DNA from: an uncultured Clostridia bacterium
Lineage (GTDB): Bacteria; Bacillota; Clostridia; Christensenellales; Aristaeellaceae
Direction of reading: 5' to 3'
Assembly (NCBI GenBank): GCA_947600345.1
Contig: CANQGC010000027.1
Coordinates: 1 to 17,884, forward strand
DNA length: 17,884 bases
Part shown: piece by piece, positions 6,631 to 13,011 of the stretch
How positions within the stretch are numbered: position 1 is the stretch's first letter
How the letters are laid out: each line of letters begins with the position of its first letter
Notes under the pieces: generated by a model
The model's input: only the letters and a program-made list of their open reading frames with translations
Databases searched by the model: none
Told to the model about the DNA's origin: nothing
Program-made: the position numbers and the translations under genes

Positions 6631-8412
6631 ATGCGGCGAGTATTGAACCGGCTCCGGCTTGCGTTTATAAATACTTCCATACGGAACAAATTTATCCTTG
6701 TGATCGCAGGCACGCTGGCGCTGTCCTTCTCCTTCCTGTCCGTCGCCTCCTACGTGACGCTGCAGGACGACAATACGGAGCGCGCCATGCACGATACCGC
6801 CGCGACTGTGGAAAACTCCTCCCGGGGTCTCGCGTATCTGATCGAATACGGCCTGTCGGTTTCCCGAATCATCGCGGCGAATTCGAGGGTGCAGGAGTTC
6901 TATTCCGTCTATTCCCCCACGAACACGCTCGAGCAGCGCGCGCTGGTGCGAAGCTTCCTGGATAGCATCGCGCCGCCGCGCAGCAGCCTGAAGTCGATCA
7001 TACTCTACGGGCTGGACGGGCGAAACATCGGGACGTCCGGGGCGCTCATCTCCCCCTACGGATACAAGAGCGACGAATTCCAGCAGTACCTGGACACCAT
7101 GACCAGGCACTGGGGCGCGTCCGTCTTCGACTACACCCAGCGCGGCGGTGAGGGATGCATCTCCCTGCTGAAGCCCGTGATCTGCATACAGACGGGCACG
7201 ATCGTGGCCATCCAGGAGATCACCTACACCCGGGAGGCCATGCTGGATCTGCTCCTGCTCCCCTCCGCCTCCGCGGGCATGGCGATCGTGGACGGCGAGG
7301 GGAAGGCGCTGCTCAGCAGCGGCAACACCGATATGCTCCCCGGTCCGGAGGACATCGCGCTGCCGCAGGGCGCCGTTCAGCCGCTGATCCAGCGATACAA
7401 GCGGGGAAGCGCCACCTCCTACGCGTTCATATCCGCGCTCCCGGACACGGGCCTTCGCCTGGTCGCGACCGTGGCCACATCGACCATCAGCCGCCAGGCG
7501 CACCAGCAGATCACCGTCATATTCGCGATCATCATCATTTCGTTGCTGATCTCCATCGCGGGCGCGTTCATACTCACCGGCACGCTGACGCGCCCGATCC
7601 AGTCCCTGAAGCGCTGCATGGAGCAGGTCGGCGAGGGAAACCTGCGGGCAAAGGCGCCCGTGCTGAGCCGCGATGAAATCGGCAGCATGTCCGAGCAGTT
7701 CAACGCCATGCTCGACCGCATCACCGGCCTGATCGAGCAGGTCACCAGCGAAAGGCTGGAGAAGCAGGAATCCCAGCTGCTCGCCCTTCAAGCGCAGATC
7801 AACCCGCACTTTTTGTACAATACTCTCACCGGAATATCGACGCTCATCTCCCTGGGCATGCAGCAGGACGCGAAGTGGATGATCCACGCGCTGGAGATCT
7901 TCTACAGGACCTCGCTCAGCGGCGGCGAGAACATCATCCCCCTGGATACCGAGCTTCAAAACGTGACAAACTACCTGGACATCGTGCGCTACCGCTACGG
8001 CAACAGCTTCGACTACCGCCTGGAGTGCCCGCCGGAGCTGCGGAGCTATCTGATCGCGAAGCTCACGCTGCAGCCGCTGGTGGAAAACGCGATTCACCAC
8101 GGGCTCCGCAGGCAACTGATCCACGGCCAGCTGGAATTGATCGTATCGAAGGAGGCGGACGAGCTTCGCGTCTCCGTGATCGACAACGGGCCGGGCATTC
8201 CCCGGAGCGTCGCGGAGAACTTCCGCGGCAACCGCTCCCACAGCTACGGCCTGTACAATGTGGACGCGCGAATCAAGCTCTACTTCGGTCCGGCGTACGG
8301 CCTGACGATCGACACGGAGCGAAGCGAAGGCGCGGCCGTCACCGTTCGCCTGCTCGCCGTGAAGACGCGCGACGAGCTGGAGGTCCGGCGCAAGGAGGTG
8401 TCGCGAAAATGA
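6631..8412 (+). CDS. Sensor histidine kinase, YesM family
   Basis: A 593-residue membrane kinase expected to phosphorylate the response regulator encoded next to it. Transmembrane helices lie near 21-42 and 294-316, enclosing a roughly 250-residue extracellular sensing domain of the Cache kind. A HAMP linker follows (about 316-368). The His_kinase domain carries QINPHFLYNTL with the phospho-acceptor His393. The ATP-binding domain shows the N box LVENAIHH near 483-490 and the G1 box DNGPGIP near 518-524. The ATG at 6631 is preceded by GAGAAGGTG, and the promoter start site rules against the ATG at 6592. The stop overlaps the next start by 4 bases (ATGA). The gene diverges from the sugar importer, the usual setting for YesM/YesN regulation of glycan uptake. 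Confidence 0.93.
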   Translation: MRRVLNRLRLAFINTSIRNKFILVIAGTLALSFSFLSVASYVTLQDDNTERAMHDTAATVENSSRGLAYLIEYGLSVSRIIAANSRVQEFYSVYSPTNTLEQRALVRSFLDSIAPPRSSLKSIILYGLDGRNIGTSGALISPYGYKSDEFQQYLDTMTRHWGASVFDYTQRGGEGCISLLKPVICIQTGTIVAIQEITYTREAMLDLLLLPSASAGMAIVDGEGKALLSSGNTDMLPGPEDIALPQGAVQPLIQRYKRGSATSYAFISALPDTGLRLVATVATSTISRQAHQQITVIFAIIIISLLISIAGAFILTGTLTRPIQSLKRCMEQVGEGNLRAKAPVLSRDEIGSMSEQFNAMLDRITGLIEQVTSERLEKQESQLLALQAQINPHFLYNTLTGISTLISLGMQQDAKWMIHALEIFYRTSLSGGENIIPLDTELQNVTNYLDIVRYRYGNSFDYRLECPPELRSYLIAKLTLQPLVENAIHHGLRRQLIHGQLELIVSKEADELRVSVIDNGPGIPRSVAENFRGNRSHSYGLYNVDARIKLYFGPAYGLTIDTERSEGAAVTVRLLAVKTRDELEVRRKEVSRK

Positions 8413-9893
8413 TCCGAACCCTGATCGTGGACGACGAGCATCTGATCCGGCTCGCGGTGAAGCAGATGATCGACTGGCCCTCCCTGGGCATCGAATTGGT
8501 GGGGGAAGCCGCCGTCGGCCCGGAGGCCCTCGAAATGATACAGAGGCTCAGGCCGGATCTGGCGCTGCTGGACATCGATCTTCCGGTCATGAACGGCATC
8601 GAAATCTGCCGCGCGCTGAAGGAGCGGAACATCCCGACCAAGGTGGTGATCCTCACCGGCTACGATACCTTCGACTACATCCAGCAGTGCCTGCGTCTGG
8701 GCGTGCTCGACTATGTGGTCAAGCCGATTGAGGAGCGCGAGCTGTACCGCGCGCTGCAAAGCGCGTGTCAATCCATATCGCAGGAGCGGCAGGTTCAGGA
8801 AATGCTGCTGGAGCAGGGCGCGGATCTCGCGCCCGGGCCCAGCCAGGAGGAGAGGATTCAGGAATTGCTCTCGGACGCGGGCGACGCCTGGGTGTGCGCC
8901 GCCAACATCGACGGCTTCGCGCAGCGCTACCGCTCCTCCCGCGAGCAGGCCTTCGCCCTGAAGACGACGCGCGAGCAGCTGCAGGCCCTCTTCGATCAAA
9001 GCAAGGGCATGAGCGGATTGCACTTGGAATCCAACGGCTTCATCTGGATCAGCAAGATGCCGCTATTGAAGACAAAGCAGCAGTTGACCGGCCTGCAGGC
9101 GCGGCTCTGCGATGCGAACGGCATCTCCATATCGGTCGGGCTCTGCACCACGCCCGTCACGCTGGGAAACTACCCCGCGTGCAGGCGCATCGCGCTGTCC
9201 GCGCTGGCGAAGAAGTTCTACTCGGGCCCGGGCTCGTGCAATGAAGCGGGATCGGAAGTCCAGGAGTGGAACGCGTCCGTCCCGCCGCTGGATTTGCCCG
9301 CCATTCGAAACCTGCTGCTCAACCGCCCCAAGCGGGCGTTCCTTGCGCATCTCGACGCGAGCCTTGCGGAGTTCATGAAGCTCCATCCCTCCCGGCAGCA
9401 GCTGACGCTGTACTGCATGCGCATCATCAACGTCATACTGGATTTCGGCGCGATCGCGACGCCCGGCGACGACGACCAGCTCGGCGCGCTGGAGCGGTGC
9501 GACACCGCCGAAGAATTGAAAACCGCCATGTTGGAGATTTGCGCAAGCCTCGTGGACCGCGTGACCACGCGGAATCAGGTCAACCCGCTGATTCACAGGG
9601 CGATCAGCTACATTCAGGAAAACTACGCCGACCCGGAGCTCTCGCTGGGCGGCATCGCCGGAGCGCTGCGCATCGCCCCGGGGTACCTCGGCCGCGTATT
9701 CAAGCAATCCCAGGGCGTCACGATCACGAAATTCATCACCCGCTACCGCATCGACCGCGCGATGGAGCTGCTCATCCGCGGCGAATACCGCAAGATCGCC
9801 GACGTGGCGCTCGCCGTGGGCTATCACGACGCCCTGTATTTCAGCAAAGAATTCAAGCGGCTGAAGGGCGTCTCGCCCTCAAAATACCTGTGA
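8409..9893 (+). CDS. Response regulator with AraC-type DNA-binding domain, YesN family
   Basis: A 494-residue regulator. Residues 1-120 are a receiver domain: acidic Asp8/Asp9, phospho-acceptor Asp55 in LLDIDLPVMNG, the Thr of VVILTGYD and the Lys of VVKPIEE. A variable middle of about 270 residues follows. The last 100 residues hold two helix-turn-helix motifs of the AraC class, from NPLIHRAISYIQENY to the typical ending FKRLKGVSPSKYL. The start ATG at 8409 has AAGGAGG upstream and overlaps the kinase stop, so the two are translationally coupled. The open frame extends far upstream inside the kinase gene, but that part is an overlap artefact. The likely target is the divergent sugar operon. 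Confidence 0.93.
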   Translation: MIRTLIVDDEHLIRLAVKQMIDWPSLGIELVGEAAVGPEALEMIQRLRPDLALLDIDLPVMNGIEICRALKERNIPTKVVILTGYDTFDYIQQCLRLGVLDYVVKPIEERELYRALQSACQSISQERQVQEMLLEQGADLAPGPSQEERIQELLSDAGDAWVCAANIDGFAQRYRSSREQAFALKTTREQLQALFDQSKGMSGLHLESNGFIWISKMPLLKTKQQLTGLQARLCDANGISISVGLCTTPVTLGNYPACRRIALSALAKKFYSGPGSCNEAGSEVQEWNASVPPLDLPAIRNLLLNRPKRAFLAHLDASLAEFMKLHPSRQQLTLYCMRIINVILDFGAIATPGDDDQLGALERCDTAEELKTAMLEICASLVDRVTTRNQVNPLIHRAISYIQENYADPELSLGGIAGALRIAPGYLGRVFKQSQGVTITKFITRYRIDRAMELLIRGEYRKIADVALAVGYHDALYFSKEFKRLKGVSPSKYL

Positions 9894-9947
9894 GGGATCC
9901 CTTCGTCGCAATCCATCGGGTTTCCTGCGCGAACCGCGCAAAGCAAC

Positions 9948-9986
9948 GCCGCACAAATCGACGGCGAATCAGACGATTTGTGCGGC
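9948..9986. terminator. 13-bp perfect inverted repeat between convergent operons
   Basis: GCCGCACAAATCG (9948-9960) and its exact complement (9974-9986) flank a 13-base loop. It lies 54 bases after the regulator stop on the plus strand and 6 bases after the last peptide gene's stop on the minus strand. It could end transcripts from both sides, although neither side has a good T run. Confidence 0.55.
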
Positions 9987-9992
9987 ATTGTC

Positions 9993-10184
9993 TCAATCCG
10001 TGCCGACGCCCGCCACGGGACAGAAGCAGCACTCCTCCTTGGTTTCACGGTTCCGGCCGGTGCCTCCGGCGCAACAGACGCACCTGCACTCCCCGTCCTT
10101 GCCGCTTCCCGCAATGGCACAGCCACATTTGCCGGCTCCGGTCACCGCCTCCAGCTCGGACTCGTCCCTCTTCTCCTCGGGCAT
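9993..10184 (-). CDS. RiPP precursor peptide D (short leader, nine cysteines)
   Basis: A 63-residue peptide, fourth and last of a tandem set. The leader MPEEKRDESELEAVTGA matches the other three but lacks about ten residues (the EILGKEKEL stretch) in its middle, in frame. The core holds nine cysteines in three groups: KCGCAIAG (Cys20, 22), CRCVCCAGG (Cys33, 35, 37, 38) and CCFCPVAG (Cys52, 53, 55). The chosen ATG at 10184 has a GAGGAA site upstream. An in-frame ATGATG at 10205-10208 could add MMEEEEAD and cannot be excluded. The peptide would be modified by the radical SAM enzyme encoded at the head of the operon. Its product and activity are unknown. Confidence 0.75.
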   Translation of the reverse strand: MPEEKRDESELEAVTGAGKCGCAIAGSGKDGECRCVCCAGGTGRNRETKEECCFCPVAGVGTD

Positions 10185-10238
10185 GTCCGCTTCCTCTTCT
10201 TCCATCATGCGTTTCTCACCGGCGGACAGTTTGCAGCC

Positions 10239-10460
10239 CTACGGCTTCGGAGCGTCGCTATTTCCCGCTTCGAAGCAGACGCAGAAGGGCTTTCCTTCCC
10301 CCGGGGCATAACAGGGCGATTTGTCGCGATTTTCATCGCCGTATCCCCCAAATATGCACCTGCAGGGGTGATAGCCGCCGGCCCCGGCCACCGACTCCAG
10401 CTCGGACTCATCCAGCTCCTTCTCCTTGCCCAGGATCTCGTCCTTCTTCTCCTCAGACAT
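10239..10460 (-). CDS. RiPP precursor peptide C
   Basis: A 73-residue peptide, third of the set. The leader MSEEKKDEILGKEKELDE continues into SELESVAGA. The core has five cysteines: PCRCIFGG (Cys33, 35), PCYAPGEG (Cys50) and CVCFEAGNS (Cys60, 62). The CFEAGNS ending is nearly identical to that of peptide B, so the two probably arose by duplication. The ATG at 10460 has a GAGGAGG site. An upstream in-frame ATGATG would add MMEEEEEH. The spacer before peptide D repeats the same ATGATGGAAGA element. Confidence 0.78.
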   Translation of the reverse strand: MSEEKKDEILGKEKELDESELESVAGAGGYHPCRCIFGGYGDENRDKSPCYAPGEGKPFCVCFEAGNSDAPKP

Positions 10461-10513
10461 GTGCTCTTCCTCCTCTTCCATCATGCACCTTCGGCGAACC
10501 GTCCGCCGCCGCT

Positions 10514-10759
10514 TCACGGCTTCCAATCGCCGCTGTTTCCCGCCTCGAAACAGGCGCAGGGGGGCTTGGGCTTTCCCTCCCCGATGGCGGGGCAAGGCTG
10601 CTTTCCTTCCCCGATGACAATCCCTTTGTGCAAGCTCTCGGCGACTCCCGCGATGACACAGGCACAGGAATCGCCCTTGGCCCCGGCCACCGCCTCCAGC
10701 TCGCCCTCGTCCAGCTCGCCTTCCCGGCCCAGGATCTCGCCCTTCTTTTCCTCGGACAT
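10514..10759 (-). CDS. RiPP precursor peptide B
   Basis: An 81-residue peptide, second of the set. The leader begins MSEEKKGEILGREGELDE and ends GELEAVAGA, like a double-glycine leader. The core has five cysteines: SCACVIAG (Cys32, 34), PCPAIGEG (Cys56) and PCACFEAGNS (Cys68, 70). The middle module has lost the first cysteine of its CxC pair. The ATG at 10759 has AAGGAGGA upstream. It lies 87 bases after peptide A, the longest gap in the operon. Confidence 0.8.
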   Translation of the reverse strand: MSEEKKGEILGREGELDEGELEAVAGAKGDSCACVIAGVAESLHKGIVIGEGKQPCPAIGEGKPKPPCACFEAGNSGDWKP

Positions 10760-10846
10760 GTCTGCTTCCTCCTTCAAGAGAATATAAATCTTCCGCCCAC
10801 AGCCGCGAGCGGATCTCCGCCGCTCACGGCGCCCCGCAGGGCTCTT
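10760..10846 (-). other. Spacer between precursor A and B with two small hairpins
   Basis: On the minus strand GCCC-TGCG-GGGC and GAGCGG-CGGAGAT-CCGCTC can each fold. Neither is followed by a T run. They could trim or stabilise the RNA between the first precursor and the others, giving unequal dosage. Confidence 0.35.
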
Positions 10847-11092
10847 TCATGTGAGTGGCTTATCCGTACCGCCGCCCGCGCCAGGGCAGGCGCAGTAGGT
10901 TGTATCCTCTTTATCAAAGCCGACACCGGCGCCAGGACAGGGACAGATGTATTCGAGGCCACTTTCTTTCCCATGTCCTTTGCCGCCGCCGGCGATGACA
11001 CAGCCACAGGAGCCTCCGCTCACCGCCTCCAGCTCGCCCTCGTCCAGCTCCTTTCCCTTGTTCAGGATCTCGTTTTTCTTCTCGTCAGACAT
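10847..11092 (-). CDS. RiPP precursor peptide A (three complete CxC modules)
   Basis: An 81-residue peptide, directly after the radical SAM gene. The leader starts MSDEKKNEILNKGKELDE and ends GELEAVSGG, a classic double-glycine-type ending at residues 26-27. The core has six cysteines in three complete pairs: CGCVIAGG (Cys29, 31), CPCPGAG (Cys50, 52) and CACPGAG (Cys67, 69), separated by glycine- and charge-rich linkers. The ATG at 11092 has AAGGAGG upstream, overlapping the stop codon of the radical SAM gene 13 bases away, so the enzyme and its first substrate are tightly coupled. Homologues in databases cannot be checked here. Confidence 0.85.
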   Translation of the reverse strand: MSDEKKNEILNKGKELDEGELEAVSGGSCGCVIAGGGKGHGKESGLEYICPCPGAGVGFDKEDTTYCACPGAGGGTDKPLT

Positions 11093-11105
11093 GCTCTTTT
11101 CCTCC

Positions 11106-12506
11106 TTAAAATGATTTGGATGTATTGTGTTTGAGCTCCTCCATGACGGCCCGGATCTTCTCATCCCAGCCGTCCCGGAAGATGGCGCAAGTGCACATAT
11201 CCCGGCTCAGGATGTCGTCCGGCGCGGTCTCCAGCGCCGCCGCCCGGCATCCCCCCAGGCAGCGATTGGCGTGCGGGCAGCTTTGGCACTCCGGGTTGTG
11301 AGCCAGCACCTCCGACGCCCGCGTCTCGATCAGGCGCATGTAGCTGGAATCGGTGATGCACGCGCGCAGCCCCAGCTCGGGAATCAGCGGATAGTTCTCC
11401 TGGATGGGCATGCCCGTCAGCGACATGCAGGGCAGCGCCCGACCCTCGGCGGAGATGTACATCACCATCCGGGCGTGGCCGCACACGCACACCGCCTCGG
11501 GGTCGGCGCAGCGCTTCTCCGTGGGGATGAACCAGCTGTCCGGCGCGTCGGGATCGGCGGAGAAGAAGCCGCCCAGCTGCAGGCTCAGGGGCATGCCGTC
11601 CTCGTAGTAGCGGGGGATGTAGTCCAGATAGAGCCGGAACAGCTCGTCAATGGCGATGCTCGGCCCGTAGCCGCCCTCCTTCCAGGCGCCCACATCGGCG
11701 ATGGGGTTCGTCTTGAGGCTCCCGCAGCCCAGGCTGGCCAGGAAGTTCACGGTCTCCCGCAGCGTGTGCTTGTTTTTCTCGTGGATGCACATCTCTGCCC
11801 CGGTGGGGAAGCCGCGCTCCCGGCAAAGCCGGAACGCGTCCGCCACGTACCTCTCCGCGCCGGGCACGCCCCGGAGCCAGTCGTGCCAGCCCACGCCGTC
11901 GAAGCTCATGTTGAACTCGGGGCGGATGCCCCGATCCTCCAGCTTCCGCAGGACCTCCTCCGTCACCAGCCGGCCGTTGGAATAGATCTGCGAGATGCGC
12001 ACCCCACCGTCCAGCAGCGCGTCCACGATGTCGAAGAAGTCCCGCCGCACCAGTGGCTCCCCGCCCGTGAGCGTCACCTCCGTGATGCCGCAGTCCACGA
12101 TCTGGCGGGCGATGTCCAGGATGGTGTCGTGGTCCAGTTCCCCGTACCTGGCGTCCGGCGCGGACATGTAGCAGTGCTTGCAGCGGTAGTTGCAGCGGCC
12201 AGTCACGGACCAGTGGGCCGTGCGGATGTAGCGGTTGTCGTAGAAGCGGTAGAGCTGATCGTCCTTCAGCTTCTCCCCCGCCCGGCAGGGGCGGATGATC
12301 CCCCGCTCCGCGAGCGCCCTGACCGCGTCGCGCCGCTCCTGCGACGCCTCCGGCCCGTCCAGATCCCTGCCGCCGTCGCAGTCCAGCAGAAGCTCCATCT
12401 CCGGACGGCGGACGAAGCTGGCGCGGCCCGTGTCCCGGTCCACCAGGGCGAAGGGCAGCTTCCGCCATCCGCGAAGGCAGTACCTTTCATTCAGCAAGTA
12501 ATGCAT
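11106..12506 (-). CDS. Radical SAM/SPASM peptide maturase (RiPP)
   Basis: A 466-residue enzyme. Residues 1-90 (MHYLLNERYCLRGWRKLPFA onward) look like a leader-recognition region of the kind fused to many RiPP radical SAM enzymes. The cluster motif CNYRCKHC gives Cys105, 109 and 112 for the SAM-binding [4Fe-4S] centre, with TLTGGEPL at 146-152. The C-terminus is a complete SPASM domain: Cys342...G-x4-Cys360, then Cys407-x2-Cys410-x5-Cys416-x3-Cys420, then Cys438/440, enough for two auxiliary iron-sulfur clusters. This architecture is found in makers of sactipeptides, ranthipeptides and related peptides. With four cysteine-rich peptides downstream, thioether formation is the leading guess but not proven. 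The start at 12506 has GGGGAGGAG upstream; an in-frame ATG at 12587 lacks comparable support. Confidence 0.9.
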   Translation of the reverse strand: MHYLLNERYCLRGWRKLPFALVDRDTGRASFVRRPEMELLLDCDGGRDLDGPEASQERRDAVRALAERGIIRPCRAGEKLKDDQLYRFYDNRYIRTAHWSVTGRCNYRCKHCYMSAPDARYGELDHDTILDIARQIVDCGITEVTLTGGEPLVRRDFFDIVDALLDGGVRISQIYSNGRLVTEEVLRKLEDRGIRPEFNMSFDGVGWHDWLRGVPGAERYVADAFRLCRERGFPTGAEMCIHEKNKHTLRETVNFLASLGCGSLKTNPIADVGAWKEGGYGPSIAIDELFRLYLDYIPRYYEDGMPLSLQLGGFFSADPDAPDSWFIPTEKRCADPEAVCVCGHARMVMYISAEGRALPCMSLTGMPIQENYPLIPELGLRACITDSSYMRLIETRASEVLAHNPECQSCPHANRCLGGCRAAALETAPDDILSRDMCTCAIFRDGWDEKIRAVMEELKHNTSKSF

Positions 12507-12607
12507 GCCCGCTCTCCTCCCCTTCCCTTCCGCCGCGCCTTCACCACAAGCGGCAATCCTCTCAAAGCCCAACCCGAGCGGAAGCAAATGCCCCCGTTCC
12601 TTTCAGA

Positions 12608-12637
12608 AGTATACCACTCGGTTTTCTATCCTGTCAA
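12608..12637 (-). promoter_or_regulatory. Sigma-A promoter of the RiPP operon
   Basis: On the minus strand a perfect -35 TTGACA (12632-12637), an 18-base spacer and a -10 TATACT (12608-12613). The start would be near 12601, leaving a leader of about 95 bases. A direct repeat GTCAAT (plus strand 12633-12638 and 12641-12646, 8-base period) covers the -35 region and could be a repressor site. Confidence 0.72.
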
Positions 12638-12699
12638 TTGGTCAATCTTACCAACCAAAGCCCATCCCCACTCTCCAGAAACAAGGCGAAACCAGACAG

Positions 12700-12732
12700 A
12701 ACCCCCTCAAAGCGATGCGCTTTCAGGGGGTT
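12700..12732. repeat. Inverted repeat upstream of the RiPP promoter
   Basis: AACCCCCT (12700-12707) and AGGGGGTT (12725-12732) plus an inner AAAGCG/CGCTTT, with a single C:C mismatch between, around a 3-base loop. No T run follows on either strand. It lies about 60 bases upstream of the RiPP -35 box. Confidence 0.5.
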
Positions 12733-12864
12733 GGGGCAAAAACAAAAATCAGGACTTGAATTTGTATAGGTTTGCAAATGGGGATAAGCTGGAACCTTGG
12801 AAGGGCTGGAAATACGGGCTTTTGGGAGGGGTAAAACGCATGGAGACAAACCGGAACAAATCTG

Positions 12865-12888
12865 AATTGTGGTAAAAATTGTGGTAAA
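12865..12888. repeat. Perfect 12-bp tandem repeat
   Basis: AATTGTGGTAAA occurs twice back to back (12865-12876 and 12877-12888). It overlaps the start of the hairpin at 12886-12914. Confidence 0.6.
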
Positions 12889-12914
12889 GAGGGGCGGGAG
12901 AAGCCGCCCTCTTT
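12886..12914 (-). terminator. Probable terminator of the phage packaging operon
   Basis: An 11-bp stem (AAAGAGG-GCGG with CCGC-CCTCTTT, one bulged base) around a 6-base loop, about 100 bases past the terminase stop. The following minus-strand DNA has TTT, then TTTTT after seven more bases, so the tail is imperfect. Confidence 0.45.
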
Positions 12915-12962
12915 CCCCTTGGGGCGAAGCACTTCCCCCTCCCCTCTCTGCATCCCCTTGCG

Positions 12963-12989
12963 CGTTTCCGACGTTTCCGACGTTTGCGG
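12963..12989. repeat. Triple 9-bp tandem repeat
   Basis: CGTTTCCGA (12963-12971), CGTTTCCGA (12972-12980) and a diverged CGTTTGCGG (12981-12989), 22 bases past the terminase stop. It could be a protein-binding array, but nothing else supports a role. Confidence 0.5.
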
Positions 12990-13011
12990 AATTATTTTGT
13001 TGTTATATACG

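Larger units (their letters stand above)
12507..13011. other. 505-base gap between phage terminase and RiPP operon, no gene
   Basis: This gap holds the RiPP promoter, a 33-base hairpin (12700-12732), a 12-bp tandem repeat (12865-12888), a terminator-like stem (12886-12914) and a triple 9-bp repeat (12963-12989). Short open frames cross it, but none has a ribosome site with a recognisable protein. It is the only long non-coding stretch in the right half and may mark the boundary of a phage-like element. Confidence 0.55.

Noticed and set aside
7875..8408. A long N-terminal extension of the response regulator in the same open frame
   Set aside because: It lies wholly within the kinase gene in another frame, and the receiver domain starts exactly at the ATG at 8409 with a good ribosome site.
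9993..11092. The four small peptides as bacterial metallothioneins
   Set aside because: CxC pairs are shared with metallothioneins, but the common acidic leader ending in GG/GA and the coupled radical SAM/SPASM enzyme fit RiPP precursors better. Metal binding by the finished product remains possible.
9266..11134. A 622-codon plus-strand frame and several shorter frames across the precursor region
   Set aside because: They run antisense to the four peptides, which share conserved leaders, ribosome sites and cysteine patterns. The plus-strand products have no recognisable features.
11127..12875. A 582-codon plus-strand open frame opposite the radical SAM gene
   Set aside because: Its translation is His/Ala/Val-rich with no ribosome site or family, and it mirrors the cysteine-motif-bearing minus-strand gene.
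12507..13011. CRISPR array or tRNA/attachment site in the repeat-rich gap
   Set aside because: The repeats are back to back without spacers of constant length, no cloverleaf could be drawn, and no matching repeat for an att pair is visible in the window.
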